A DNA stretch of 45,160 nt from Mycolicibacterium aromaticivorans JS19b1 = JCM 16368 (lineage in GTDB: Bacteria; Actinomycetota; Actinomycetes; Mycobacteriales; Mycobacteriaceae). The translations under genes and the position numbers were made by a program. The notes beneath the pieces were generated by a model. It was not told the origin of the DNA. It was given only the letters and a program-made list of their open reading frames with translations, and did no database searches. The number at the start of each line of letters is the position of its first letter. The stretch's first letter is position 1. Shown in pieces: positions 32,744-41,757 of the stretch. The stretch is taken from contig NZ_JALN02000004.1 in the NCBI RefSeq assembly GCF_000559085.1, positions 1-45,160 of the forward strand. Direction: 5' to 3'.

Positions 32744-34264
32744 CTAGAGGTTCATCATTTTCGGCCATAGCGACGACCACGGCTGCCGCGGATGGGTACA
32801 TGTCCAGATGGTGATGTCACGTGTGACCAGCGGCATGCCGAGCCGAACGTCCAACGTCGACGCTGGCACCACGGAGGTGAACCACTTCTGCAAGTCGGGT
32901 GCGGTACTACCGACCCAGATGACGGTCTCGGCGGTGTCCGGTGGGGTGCCGAAGTAGCCGAATCCGCGCTTGGGGCTGTAAATCGCGGGAAGTGCCGCCG
33001 CATTCCGGTCATAGTCGAGCGCGCTGGCTTGGATGTAGCGTTCTGTCACGATGACCGCGGTGCGACGCTGTTCGGGCGCCAACCGCTGGTACACGATGGC
33101 CACCGCTGCCGTCAGTTGACGCCAGCCAAACTCGCCGTAGGCTTGCGCATTGACACCGGCGGCGAAATCCGCGGCAGGTGTCAGCTGCGAAGCCGATCGC
33201 CACGGGGTCTGCCACACCACGAACGTTGCGATCGACACCGCAACCGCGGCCGCGACGGCGACAACCGCTCGGCGGCTACGCACCGCCGCGCCCAATTCCA
33301 CGGCCCCCGCGACCATCACCGCCACGTACAAGCCGGCGCCGTACTCGGTGCGCCCCCCAGTAGCCGCGAAGATGATCACCATCAGCACAAATGCCAAGCC
33401 GACAAATCGGTACGGCCGCAGCCGCGGCGATCGCCACAGTCGCCACACGCCGTACACCAGCAAGACCACGCCAAGTGGGCCGCACATTTCAGCCACCCGG
33501 GGCAGGAAGGTGAGCACGCCGCCGGCCAAACCCGTGGTCTGCCCCCGCACGACAGCGCCCATACCGACTTGCGGCCAACCATGTTTGGCCTGCCACACCA
33601 GCATCGGGATCGCACCGACCACCACGAGTGCGGTACTGCACCACAGAGCTGGCCGGCGCAGCAGTGCCCGTGGTCCGAGGCATCCGGCGGCAACGAGAAT
33701 CACGACCCAAAACACCGGGACAAGCCACTTCACTTCCAACGCCGCGACGCTCACCACTCCGGCCCCGAGCAGCAGCGCATCGCGGCGAGTCCGCACCCAG
33801 CACACGATCAGCCACGCCAACAGCACCCATAACGCGGTATCGATACCGTTGGTCGTCAATCTCTGGTTTTGCCCCAGCGCACACACCGACGTCGCGCACG
33901 CCGCCGCGGCTAGCACCTGCGCGACCCGCCCGCCACCCAGCTCACGCGCAATGACCGCACCGAACACCACGATCACCACCGCGGCGATGATCGCGGGAAT
34001 CCGCAGGGCTGCAAACGATCCCGGAACCAGCCAATCCATCCCGCGTGCCAGCAGCGGCACCAACGGGCCTTGATCAACATAGCTCCACGCCAGCCGCTTG
34101 CCGGCAGCGATGAAGTACAACTCGTCGTAGTAATAGCCGTAGCGGCAAGCAGACAAAACCGCCACCGTCCCGGCCATCACCGCTACGGCCGCCACTTCCC
34201 ACGTTGCAATCGGCGGGCGGGCGTCAACGCTCTCGTCCTGCGCGGTCATGATCTCGGCCACCAC
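32744..34264 (-). CDS. GT39-type polytopic glycosyltransferase (ArnT/PMT-like)
   Basis: 506 residues (start 34264 or the ATG at 34249). About ten to eleven membrane spans. The first external loop has Y-Y-Y-D-E-L-Y-F with the acidic residues that in GT39/ArnT-type enzymes bind the lipid-linked donor, followed by R-L-A-W-S-Y-V-D-Q-G-P-L. The C-terminal outer domain ends P-W-S-S-L-W-P-K. Such proteins move a sugar from a polyprenyl-phosphate donor to protein or lipid outside the membrane. Acceptor unknown. Several mycobacterial relatives lie beside TetR genes, as here. Confidence 0.88.
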   Translation of the reverse strand: MVAEIMTAQDESVDARPPIATWEVAAVAVMAGTVAVLSACRYGYYYDELYFIAAGKRLAWSYVDQGPLVPLLARGMDWLVPGSFAALRIPAIIAAVVIVVFGAVIARELGGGRVAQVLAAAACATSVCALGQNQRLTTNGIDTALWVLLAWLIVCWVRTRRDALLLGAGVVSVAALEVKWLVPVFWVVILVAAGCLGPRALLRRPALWCSTALVVVGAIPMLVWQAKHGWPQVGMGAVVRGQTTGLAGGVLTFLPRVAEMCGPLGVVLLVYGVWRLWRSPRLRPYRFVGLAFVLMVIIFAATGGRTEYGAGLYVAVMVAGAVELGAAVRSRRAVVAVAAAVAVSIATFVVWQTPWRSASQLTPAADFAAGVNAQAYGEFGWRQLTAAVAIVYQRLAPEQRRTAVIVTERYIQASALDYDRNAAALPAIYSPKRGFGYFGTPPDTAETVIWVGSTAPDLQKWFTSVVPASTLDVRLGMPLVTRDITIWTCTHPRQPWSSLWPKMMNL

Positions 34265-34370
34265 ATAACTGTAACGGTTGCTTCACTAACGATCCACGCC
34301 CCCTGGGGGTCGAAGTGAACTAAACGTCACCAAGCTAGGGGCCGGCCCCCCTCGCCACGAAGCTCCGGCG

Positions 34371-34420
34371 TGAGAAACAGGATCTGATCGACCTCGATGA
34401 GATTAGGAGGGTCGAGACGT
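34371..34420 (+). repeat. Degenerate module-boundary site F
   Basis: GAAACAGGATCTGATCGACC, then TCGATGAGATTAGG, closing with CGAGACGT at 34413. It keeps the GATCTGATCGACCTCG core seen in site D but is about four bases longer. It lies between divergent genes (GT39 and methyltransferase). Confidence 0.45.
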
Positions 34421-34525
34421 CAGGATGTGGTCGCTCCGTACGGCCCGAGCTCGCTAGTGACATCGGGTTTCTCGCCGGTGGCCGCGATGCGGACAGTGGA
34501 GCCCACAAGGTGCGAGGCTGTGCCG

Positions 34526-35258
34526 ATGGATGCCCGGTCGAATGACTACGACAGTTTCGCCGAGGCTTATGCCGCTGAGAACGAAAACAGCCTGGTAAAT
34601 GCGTACTACGAACGTCCCGCAATGTTGGCTCTCGCAGGTGAGGTGACCGGCCGACACATTCTTGATGCCGGTTGTGGCGCGGGCCCCCCCCCTGACAGCT
34701 GCACTACGTGAACGCGGTGCAGCTGTCACCGGTATTGACTCCAGCGCCGCGATGCTGTCGTTGGCCAGGCAGCGACTAGGTGAGAATGCGTCGCTAGAGC
34801 TGGTGGACCTACGCGATCCGCTGCCGTTCGTTGACGAAACGTTCGACGACGTCGTGTCGTCGTTAGTGTTGCATTACTTGCAGGACTGGGGACCAACGTT
34901 GGGTGAGTTGCGACGAGTGCTCAAGCCCGGCGGCCGGCTGATCGCATCGGTCGAGCACCCCATCATCGCCTACATGATTCAGGATCCGTTGCCCAACTAC
35001 CTTGCCACGAACAGCTATTCGTTCGACTGGACCTTTAACGGCAAAGCTGCGCCGATGACATTCTGGCGCAGGCCTCTACACGCGATGACCGACGCCTTCG
35101 CCGCCGCCGGATTCTGCCTCTCATTGATCAGCGAGCCGCAACCGGACCCCGCTGCCCGGGAGTTGTTTCCCGACGAATTCGAAGCCATGCAAACCCAACC
35201 GAACATTCTGTTCTTCGTCGTCCACGCAGTACCTGCGATGCAAGCCGCAAATCCTTGA
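34526..35258 (+). pseudogene. Class I SAM methyltransferase, frame broken in a run of nine C
   Basis: Start ATG at 34526 behind a GAGG. The N-terminal part D-Y-D-S-F-A-E-A-Y and motif I L-D-A-G-C-G-A-G are intact. At 34684-34692 a run of nine Cs shifts the frame, and the remaining family motifs (V-T-G-I-D-S-S-A-A-M-L, F-D-D-V-V-S-S-L-V-L, L-K-P-G-G-R-L) continue in the next frame to 35258. With eight or five Cs the protein would be one chain of about 243 residues. Either a sequencing error, a real knock-out, or a slip-prone switch. Substrate unknown (ubiE/tellurite-type small-molecule methylases look similar). Confidence 0.8.
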
Positions 35259-35371
35259 ACCTAGTCAAAGTTGGTTCCGCCACCGACCCGGCGAGCGTCG
35301 CACTGCTGCGCGGAACGACCCGGACCGTCCGCATTGGTGGTGGGCAGAAACGGACGGTTGAATTTGCGGTC

Positions 35372-35863
35372 ATGGTGGGTCACTCAGCGATCTTGATCAC
35401 GGGGATGTCGGGTGTGGGGAAGTCGACGGCTCTGATCGAGCTGTCGCGACGTGGGTTCGCCACTGTCGACACCGACGATGCCGGCTGGATTGACCTCGTC
35501 GATGGGGAACCGATGTGGCGTGAACCGTTGATCGACGAGTTGCTCAACCGGCGTCGCGATAAGCCGCTGTTTGTTCAAGGCACCGTCGTCAACCAGGGAC
35601 GTTTCTGTGACCGGTTCGACGCGATCGTCCTTTTAAGTGCGCCAACGAATGTCGTGTTTGACCGCCTGGCCCGGCGCACGAACAATCCGTTCGGCAAGGC
35701 ACAGGCTGAACGTGAGCGAATTGCCGGCGACATTGCTCACGTCGAACCGCTGCTGCGTCAAGCAGCGACCCATGAGATCGATACGACTCGTTCGCTGGCT
35801 GAAGTGGTCGATGCATTGATCGATATCGCACGGAGTCCTCGAGGCGGCACAAAGGGACGCTGA
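35372..35863 (+). CDS. P-loop kinase-like ATP-binding protein
   Basis: 163 residues from the ATG at 35372 (M-V-G-H-S-A-I-L-I-T-G-M-S-G-V-G-K-S-T); the Walker A loop is residues 11-19. A-T-V-D-T-D-D-A-G-W is the acidic substrate-site segment of shikimate/nucleotide-kinase-like proteins, V-V-N-Q-G-R-F-C and I-V-L-L-S-A-P follow, and R-L-A-R-R-T-N-N-P-F-G resembles a LID region. A longer frame opens at 35255, but the family start fits 35372. Phosphate acceptor unknown. It lies in the same module as the methyltransferase and the peptidase. Confidence 0.78.
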   Translation: MVGHSAILITGMSGVGKSTALIELSRRGFATVDTDDAGWIDLVDGEPMWREPLIDELLNRRRDKPLFVQGTVVNQGRFCDRFDAIVLLSAPTNVVFDRLARRTNNPFGKAQAERERIAGDIAHVEPLLRQAATHEIDTTRSLAEVVDALIDIARSPRGGTKGR

Positions 35864-35926
35864 ACGACGTCCTATAGAAGCGGAGCACTCGTCGGTGCGT
35901 CGGTGCGAAGAAATAACCGTTGTGGA

Positions 35927-35938
35927 TACGGTGAGGTA
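35927..35938 (+). promoter_or_regulatory. -10 box for leaderless peptidase mRNA
   Basis: TACGGT at 35927-35932 ends seven bases before the A of the ATG at 35939, placing transcription start on the start codon. Typical mycobacterial TAnnnT box. Confidence 0.5.
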
Positions 35939-36916
35939 ATGGGGGAGTTGTACCCGTCGATCGAGCCGTACGAGTCGGGCATGCTCGACGTCGGAGACGG
36001 CAACGAGATCTATTGGGAGTGCTGCGGAAATCCGAATGGTATCCCTGCGCTGGCCATCCACGGCGGCCCCGGGTCTGGCAGTGCGCCCGGGATGCGCCGG
36101 CCGTTTGACCCGCACCGCTACCGGATCGTGGCGTTCGACCAGCGTGGCTGCGGCCGCAGTACACCGCACGGCAGCGACCCCGCGGTGGACCTCAGCACCA
36201 ATACCACCGATCACCTCATCGCCGACATGGAGCTGTTGCGCAACCACCTCGGTGTGCACCAGTGGGTGCTGGTGGGCTGGTCCTGGGGCACTACCTTGGC
36301 CTTGGCCTACGCCCAGGCCCATCCGAACCGCGTCACCGGACTTGTCCTCACCGCGGTCACGACTACTAGCCCGAGCGATGTCACATGGATCACCCACGAC
36401 GTGGGCCGACTGTTCCCGGCAGAATGGACGCGGTTCCGTGATGGTGTGCCCCGCGACCAGCGCAACGGTTCCCTGGTGGACCAATACGCCCGCCTGCTGG
36501 CCAGTTCCGATCCGCACGTGCGGGATAAGGCCGCGCGGGACTGGTGCGATTGGGAGGCAAGCCACATCAACCTCGGCCCCGAGCCCCTACCGCGGTATGA
36601 CGATCCGCAGTTTCGAATGTGCTTCGCCCGCTTAGTCACGCACTACTGGCGGCACGCAGCGTGGCGAGCCGAGGAAGAGCTTCTAAACGGTGTCAACCGG
36701 ATCAATCATCTTCCGGCAGTTCTGATCCACGGCCGTCTCGACCTGAGCTCCCCACCCGACAACGCCTGGAAGCTGGCCCAGAAATGGCCAAGGGCGCAAC
36801 TGCACATCGTGCCTGGCGCCAGCCACTCCGCAGGAGGAACGATCTCCGATCACGTCGTTGATGCGCTTAACCACCTAGCGGACCTCGCTGCCGACGACAA
36901 CGCATACAAGATCTGA
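35939..36916 (+). CDS. pip: Proline iminopeptidase (alpha/beta hydrolase, S33)
   Basis: 325 residues from the ATG at 35939. Oxyanion-hole motif H-G-G-P-G (41-45), F-D-Q-R-G-C-G-R-S-T-P-H, nucleophile elbow G-W-S-W-G (Ser115), late acid in H-G-R-L-D and His in G-A-S-H-S-A-G-G. These are the full set of S33 prolyl aminopeptidase marks, including the family-specific Q-R-G-C-G-R-S. It removes N-terminal proline from peptides in the cytosol. The last codons K-I-stop lie inside site D. Possibly acts on peptide or amide toxins, but that is a guess. Confidence 0.93.
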   Translation: MGELYPSIEPYESGMLDVGDGNEIYWECCGNPNGIPALAIHGGPGSGSAPGMRRPFDPHRYRIVAFDQRGCGRSTPHGSDPAVDLSTNTTDHLIADMELLRNHLGVHQWVLVGWSWGTTLALAYAQAHPNRVTGLVLTAVTTTSPSDVTWITHDVGRLFPAEWTRFRDGVPRDQRNGSLVDQYARLLASSDPHVRDKAARDWCDWEASHINLGPEPLPRYDDPQFRMCFARLVTHYWRHAAWRAEEELLNGVNRINHLPAVLIHGRLDLSSPPDNAWKLAQKWPRAQLHIVPGASHSAGGTISDHVVDALNHLADLAADDNAYKI

Positions 36917-36945
36917 TTGACCTCGTTTCTCTAGCAACTAGACAG
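36902..36945 (+). repeat. 44-bp module-boundary site D
   Basis: GCATACA, then AGATCTGATTGACCTCG, TTTCTCTAGCAA, closing CTAGACAG. The end blocks are degenerate but the spacing is exact. It supplies the peptidase's final A-Y-K-I and TGA. Confidence 0.55.
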
Positions 36946-36977
36946 CATTGGGCGGGGGACTCGTCCTCGGTAGCGTT

Positions 36978-37478
36978 ATGGGCGTGGAGGTTCTTTGGCG
37001 CGAAGCCAGGGTGCGCCCTATGACCGTCGACGAGGCAGTCGACGTCGCCAACTGGCGGTACGGCGGCGACTGGTCCGTCTACGACCTCTCTACGCCTCAG
37101 CCCGTCCTCGACAACCTCTCCAGCTACTACACCGTCGCAAGCGGTGACGACCTCATTGGCTTCTGCTGCATCGGGATAGAGGCACGGGTTGCAGGTATGA
37201 AAGCTGCCCCAGCAATCCTCGATGTAGGAATGGGAATGAACCCCCAGCTAGTCGGACGCGGCAACGGGGCTCGATTTGGCGAGATCGTCCTTCAGTACCT
37301 CGACGGGTGCCACCCGGGCATCATATTGCGCGCGGCCGTTCAGGCCTGGAACGAGCGCAGCCTGAGGCTCACCCGCCGGCTGGGCTTCGAGGACGCCGGT
37401 GAGCTGATCGCGGTTCAGGGCGACCGTTCGGTGAGCTACCGAGTAGTTCAGAGGCCTCTACATCGAGACAAGATTTGA
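36978..37478 (+). CDS. GNAT-family N-acetyltransferase
   Basis: About 166 residues from the ATG at 36978 (a GTG at 36984 behind TAGCGT would be leaderless). The acetyl-CoA loop is Q-L-V-G-R-G-N-G-A-R-F, and W-N-E-R-S-L-R-L-T-R-R-L-G-F is the family's closing helix, as in the RimJ/RimL and aminoglycoside 6'-type branch. Substrate unknown: small amine, peptide or ribosomal protein. It forms a one-gene module between sites D and E; its last codons R-D-K-I and TGA are within site E. Confidence 0.88.
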   Translation: MGVEVLWREARVRPMTVDEAVDVANWRYGGDWSVYDLSTPQPVLDNLSSYYTVASGDDLIGFCCIGIEARVAGMKAAPAILDVGMGMNPQLVGRGNGARFGEIVLQYLDGCHPGIILRAAVQAWNERSLRLTRRLGFEDAGELIAVQGDRSVSYRVVQRPLHRDKI

Positions 37479-37507
37479 CTGATCTCGAATCTTTAGATCC
37501 GAGACAG
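37464..37507 (+). repeat. 44-bp module-boundary site E
   Basis: CGAGACA (37464), AGATTTGACTGATCTCG, AATCTTTAGATC, CGAGACAG (37500-37507). The right half can fold as TCTCG-A-ATCT-TT-AGAT-C-CGAGA. It holds the GNAT stop codon and is followed within 14 bases by the stop of the convergent zinc-ribbon gene. Confidence 0.7.
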
Positions 37508-37520
37508 ACGGCGGTGCAGC

Positions 37521-37722
37521 TTAAGATCCGACGTGGGGCAGATCGGGCAGCGCCTCCTGGTGGTGGCAAGCTGGGCACACCACGAGGTAGGCCCCAGTGG
37601 GAAAACTCTATCCTAGTGATCGATACCACGAGCCACCGGCTGGTTTCGGGGTCAACATCATCGGCGGGTGCTGGACGCAGACACCCTGAGCAGTGTGTGT
37701 CGATGCTGGTCAACCCGATCAC
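37521..37722 (-). CDS. Zinc-ribbon-like small protein, paralog 1 (complete copy)
   Basis: Second reading of the gene at 1-198, here with its TAA stop at 37521-37523. The N-terminal half (D-D-V-D-P-E-T-S-R-W-L-V-V-S-I) is in frame, but indels around 37590-37608 shift the second CxxC half; the other copy is correct there. Combined product about 66 residues with two CxxC pairs. Confidence 0.6.
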
Positions 37723-37781
37723 TAGTGCACCTCAATGCCGTTTTGTGAGCCCCACGGATCGATCACGGATCGATCGTGGGA

Positions 37782-38867
37782 TCAGCGCCGTACCGTGCGG
37801 GAGGATCGTGGGCTGAGTCCGGGCACGTGAGTCGCAATGCGGCGCAGCGCAGTTCGGAGGTGATCGGTGCCAGCGGGTACTTTCGCAGTCGCCGCAGGCT
37901 GTCGGGTACTCAGCGCGCCTGTTATTGACGGGGCGGTCGCCTCCGGCCGGCGAAGGCCCAACGCGGGTGTCCGCATGAGGCGTGTTCCTGCTGTCGTGGA
38001 GTGTTCCGACGGAACCGTGGTGGGTTGATAGCCCGCATCCACGATCGGGCGCAGCGCTGCATCGAGGAAATCTACCTCGGCTGCGGGGATTCCAGCTTGC
38101 CGTAGCGGCATGGTGAGCGGGAGCTCACGGGTAGGAACCCGATAGATGGTCGTCGTCCCGCCGAGGGCATTTCGCGTCGTTGTGATGTCGCGTGCGGGAA
38201 CCGTCCGCAAGTCGGTGTTCTGCGCGAACGGGTGCACGTAGGCGATGCCGAGCACAGCGTTGAGCACGGCCAACCTATTGGACGGATCAGTCGGCGGATC
38301 TGCGAAACCGTCGTACTGATTCTTCACCACGACAACGTGAAATCGTGTGTCCGGCAATGGTTCCGGCGTGTAATCGAGTCCGGGAACGCTGACGCCCTGC
38401 AGCGAAGATAGCGCACCGAGGTTAGGGTCGGCGGTCAGGACGAAGGTGGTATCGGACGGCACAGCCGGGTTGTCGTTGAGTTGGGCGGCCGCTTGCTGGA
38501 CCACCATCGCGCCCTGTGAGGTACCCACGACGGTCAGCGGCCCCTTGCTCGCCAAGACCTCGGTCTCGAGGGCGTTAACACCGCTGGCGATCGATTCGCC
38601 CAAGGTCGGATCCGCTGGTCCCGTCACCGGCCAGAGCGAGGCGGGATAGTTGATTACCGTGACCGGATCGCTGCCGAGCGCTCCGCCGAGCAGATCAGCA
38701 GTGTCGCCGAACGTGCCGGCGGGCACCACACGCCCCAGTGTTCCGGTGGTCCCGCCTACGTAGAAAACAGTGTCGGCCTGAGCCGACGCACCGTCAACGA
38801 TCGCGATGGCAATGACCATTGTCAGGATCGTTATGGGTCTGCGGACAAGTGATCGACGAGCACTCAT
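37782..38867 (-). CDS. Secreted PE-PPE-domain serine esterase (intact frame)
   Basis: Open for 361 codons from the ATG at 38867 (GGGAGG before it) to 37782. Signal peptide 1-31, nucleophile in G-T-S-Q-G (Ser117), candidate Asp in F-A-D-P-P-T-D and His in Y-V-H-P-F. The C-terminal 60 residues are Thr/Ser/Pro/Arg-rich and look disordered. It reads from site H toward the zinc-ribbon gene. This is the better copy of 258-1341. Confidence 0.85.
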   Translation of the reverse strand: MSARRSLVRRPITILTMVIAIAIVDGASAQADTVFYVGGTTGTLGRVVPAGTFGDTADLLGGALGSDPVTVINYPASLWPVTGPADPTLGESIASGVNALETEVLASKGPLTVVGTSQGAMVVQQAAAQLNDNPAVPSDTTFVLTADPNLGALSSLQGVSVPGLDYTPEPLPDTRFHVVVVKNQYDGFADPPTDPSNRLAVLNAVLGIAYVHPFAQNTDLRTVPARDITTTRNALGGTTTIYRVPTRELPLTMPLRQAGIPAAEVDFLDAALRPIVDAGYQPTTVPSEHSTTAGTRLMRTPALGLRRPEATAPSITGALSTRQPAATAKVPAGTDHLRTALRRIATHVPGLSPRSSRTVRR

Positions 38868-39115
38868 GGCGACCTCCCAGCACAAAAAGTAGCCGACAGT
38901 GACGGCCATCAGCACGGGTAGTGAGAAACTCAGATATGCTGCGCTAGTGTGGCTTTCATTACTCTTGCTCCGCACGATTTGCGGTTTGACTGGGCAGCTG
39001 CCCTGCGAAGCGCGGCAACGCCCACACTTTCTTTTCCCCTTCGTACAGGTAAGGGCAGAGGCCACAAGTTCGTGACCCCGGGGAGACCCGTCGATCTCAT
39101 GAAATCGTCTGAGTC

Positions 39116-39159
39116 CGAGACAAGGCGTGAGACGTCCACAATCTCTGGATACGAGACTT
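39116..39159 (+). repeat. 44-bp site H, second reading
   Basis: Same bases as 1590-1633. Confidence 0.6.
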
Positions 39160-39230
39160 GATGTCGCTCGGCCTGGCCTTGGCGCGAAAAGGGTTGGACG
39201 CGCGCGAATTTCGCCGTAGCGTTTAGCGCT

Positions 39231-39641
39231 CGATGTGGTGTTGATCGCGAGAGGGCGGTGTCCAGTCGCGGGCGCGTGGTGGAACCGCCGGTGCAACCAC
39301 ATCCGCCCAAGCCGTCCCGGGTCACGAAGCCGCCGACGGTCCTGGGTGGTCAGCCCCAGGAGTCGGCCCTCGCTGCTTTTCGAAGACACGATGACACTGC
39401 CGTACAACAACGGCACCGTGCGCACCGAGAAGGTGGTGACCGACAGCAGAAGGCCGGTGGCCTGCCGATTCGGCCTATACCGGCCCGGCACCGCCGAGCG
39501 GAACCAGAAATCAATCGCCCCATCGCTGCTGGTCAAACAATCCACACACGGATCACGCAGAATCGCGTTGATGGCGCCCTGGGCAAATACCGTGATCTCC
39601 TGCACGTCCCCGGCTGGGGTAATCAACAATGCCGTGTACAC
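39231..39641 (-). CDS. DUF3846-like small protein, second reading
   Basis: Same as 1705-2115 with no difference: GTG at 39641, no stop codon before the PE-PPE gene. That both readings lack the stop argues that its loss is real rather than an error. Confidence 0.45.
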
Positions 39642-39678
39642 AACAGCCCTTCCACAACCCTCGGCGGCACGCACGACC

Positions 39679-39879
39679 TCACGATCCGACGTGTCGTAGA
39701 TCGGGCAGCGCCTGCTGATGACAGGCTGGGCACACCACCAGATACGGCCCATCGAGGAGATCGCTGTCCTTGATGATCGATTTCACTATCCACTGGGTGT
39801 TTTCGGGGTCAGCCTCATCGGCAGGTGCCGGACGCAGACACCCCGAACAATGCGTGTCGATGCTGGTCCAGCGGATCAT
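39679..39879 (-). CDS. Zinc-ribbon-like protein paralog 2, second reading
   Basis: Identical to 2153-2353: 66 residues with two CxxC pairs. Confidence 0.65.
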   Translation of the reverse strand: MIRWTSIDTHCSGCLRPAPADEADPENTQWIVKSIIKDSDLLDGPYLVVCPACHQQALPDLRHVGS

Positions 39880-40040
39880 TAGCGCACCTTATACCGAGTT
39901 AGCCGCCCAAGCGAGAGAATGTGATCAGCACCGCAGGTCCAGCATCAATCCGACCGTTACTGGCCCCGCGGATGCGGCCTCCGCATCCAGCATGCGCGCG
40001 CTGCGCGAGGCGCTCACCGATGGTGAGGATGGCCCCTTGC

Positions 40041-40084
40041 CGAGACAAAAACTGAGCCGTCCACATTCTTTAGAAACGAGACAG
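40041..40084 (+). repeat. 44-bp site A, second reading
   Basis: Same bases as 2515-2558. Confidence 0.65.
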
Positions 40085-40474
40085 GTCGCTCGATGGCTTC
40101 AGACTTGGTCTTGTGGGCGCGGGTATTCCCGTGCGGTGGGTGTCGATGAGTCGTCCCCAGTTTGTGCCGAAGAGGATCAATAGTGCTCCGGTGACGCCGA
40201 TGGGGGTAAGGGGGTCGTGAGCCAAGAGCACTCCAATCGCCGCGGCCCAAAGCGGTTCAGTTCCCAAAAGCAGGCTTACCCTGGCTGGCGAGGTGCGCCG
40301 GACTGCCCATATCTGGATGAAGAAGGCGAAAACAGTGCAGACAAGCGCAAGATAAATCGTCAGGATCCATGATTGTGTGCTCATCTGCGCGGCGACTTCG
40401 CTGACTCCTCGTCCAGAGATCTGTGAGAGGACCGTGAACACGACTAGGCCAGTGCAGAGCTGCACGAGCGTGAC
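40070..40474 (-). pseudogene. DMT transporter C-terminal part, second reading
   Basis: As 2573-2947 but with one more G near 40118, so the frame continues to a TAA inside site A, ending D-L-S-R-F. Which reading is right is open. Confidence 0.8.
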
Positions 40475-40501
40475 TGAACCGTTCCGAGTTTCATGCCGGC
40501 T

Positions 40502-41449
40502 TCATGGTTGAGGTGTCGCCGGCTGGGACCCCTGGGTTTGAGCGTAGTAGGCGCTCTCGTATTCCTCGGGCGGGACGTAGTCCAGAACGCTGTGCAGTCG
40601 GCGGTTGTTGAACCAGTCGACCCACTCCATCGTGGCGTACTCGACGTCGTCGATGATGCGCAGCGGGCCGGACAGGAAGGGGCTGCCGCGGCCGACGGCT
40701 TCGGTCTTGAACAACCCGATCGTGGTCTCGGCCAACGCATTGTCATAGGCGTCGCCGACGCTGCCAATGGACGCCGCGATCCCCTCCAGCACAAGCGTTT
40801 CCGCGAATGCGATCGACGTATATTGCGACCCGGCGTCGCTATGATGAATCAGTCCAGCAGTCACTCGGTGATCGGCGTGATCACGCCGCCACAGCGCCAT
40901 CTTCAACGCTGTTGTCACCATCGCGGTGTCCTTCACGGTGACGGCATGCCAGCCCACGATGGCCCGCGAGAAGCAGTCGATCACGAACGCCACGTAGACG
41001 AACCCCGACCACGTTCGGCAGTAGGTGAAGTCGGTGACCCATTTTCGATTCGGCATCACCGCGGTGAAGTCGCGGTCCAGCAGATCCGGTGCCCGACGAG
41101 AGTCCTTGCCGCCGGGGATCGTGGTGCGGTGCTTGCGACCCCTGACCACCCCGGACAGGCCCTCATCACTCATCAGCCGGTCCACGGTGCACGCCGCCAC
41201 CTGATGACCCTGGCGGCGCAGATGTGCCGTCATCTTCCGACGCCCGTACAAGCCCTCCGGCGTCCCGACAGTGGCACGCAACGCATCAGTCAGCTCGGCG
41301 TCAGTGATCGTGCGCGCTGACGGCGCGGCCTTCTTCCAATGTCGATACGTGCGTCCGGCGACCGCCACACCCTGCTCAGTGAGCACGCGGCAGATCGACT
41401 CGACCCGGAACTTTCGTGCACGCATCTGATCGATGAACGAACAGATCAA
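40502..41449 (-). CDS. IS3-family transposase OrfB, second reading
   Basis: Identical to 2975-3922. Confidence 0.93.
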   Translation of the reverse strand: MICSFIDQMRARKFRVESICRVLTEQGVAVAGRTYRHWKKAAPSARTITDAELTDALRATVGTPEGLYGRRKMTAHLRRQGHQVAACTVDRLMSDEGLSGVVRGRKHRTTIPGGKDSRRAPDLLDRDFTAVMPNRKWVTDFTYCRTWSGFVYVAFVIDCFSRAIVGWHAVTVKDTAMVTTALKMALWRRDHADHRVTAGLIHHSDAGSQYTSIAFAETLVLEGIAASIGSVGDAYDNALAETTIGLFKTEAVGRGSPFLSGPLRIIDDVEYATMEWVDWFNNRRLHSVLDYVPPEEYESAYYAQTQGSQPATPQP

Positions 41450-41757
41450 CGGTGGCGAGGGTCGAGTTCCCTCGCGAAGAAAATCGAAGCCGCCTTCAGA
41501 ATCTCGTTTGCTTCCTTGAGATCTCGATTCTCACGCTCCAACTGCTTGATGCGTTGCTGCTCGGCTGTCGTCACCCCAGGACTCTGCGCAGCGTCGACCT
41601 GAGCTTGCAGCACCCACTTGCGCAGTGTCTCCGGACCGACCCCGACCTTCGGGCCGATCGCCTGAGCCGCGGCGTACACCGACCGATACTCGCCGAGATG
41701 ATCGAGGACCATCTTCACCGCACGCTCACGCTGCTCGACCGGGTAATGCTTCGACAT
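41446..41757 (-). CDS. IS3-family transposase OrfA, second reading
   Basis: Identical to 3919-4230. Confidence 0.92.
   Translation of the reverse strand: MSKHYPVEQRERAVKMVLDHLGEYRSVYAAAQAIGPKVGVGPETLRKWVLQAQVDAAQSPGVTTAEQQRIKQLERENRDLKEANEILKAASIFFARELDPRHR

Noticed and set aside
31986..37507. Integron attC sites
   Set aside because: No GTTRRRY/RYYYAAC core and no integron-type integrase; the repeated cores are CGAGACA instead. Cassette-like organisation is retained as a finding, integron identity is not.
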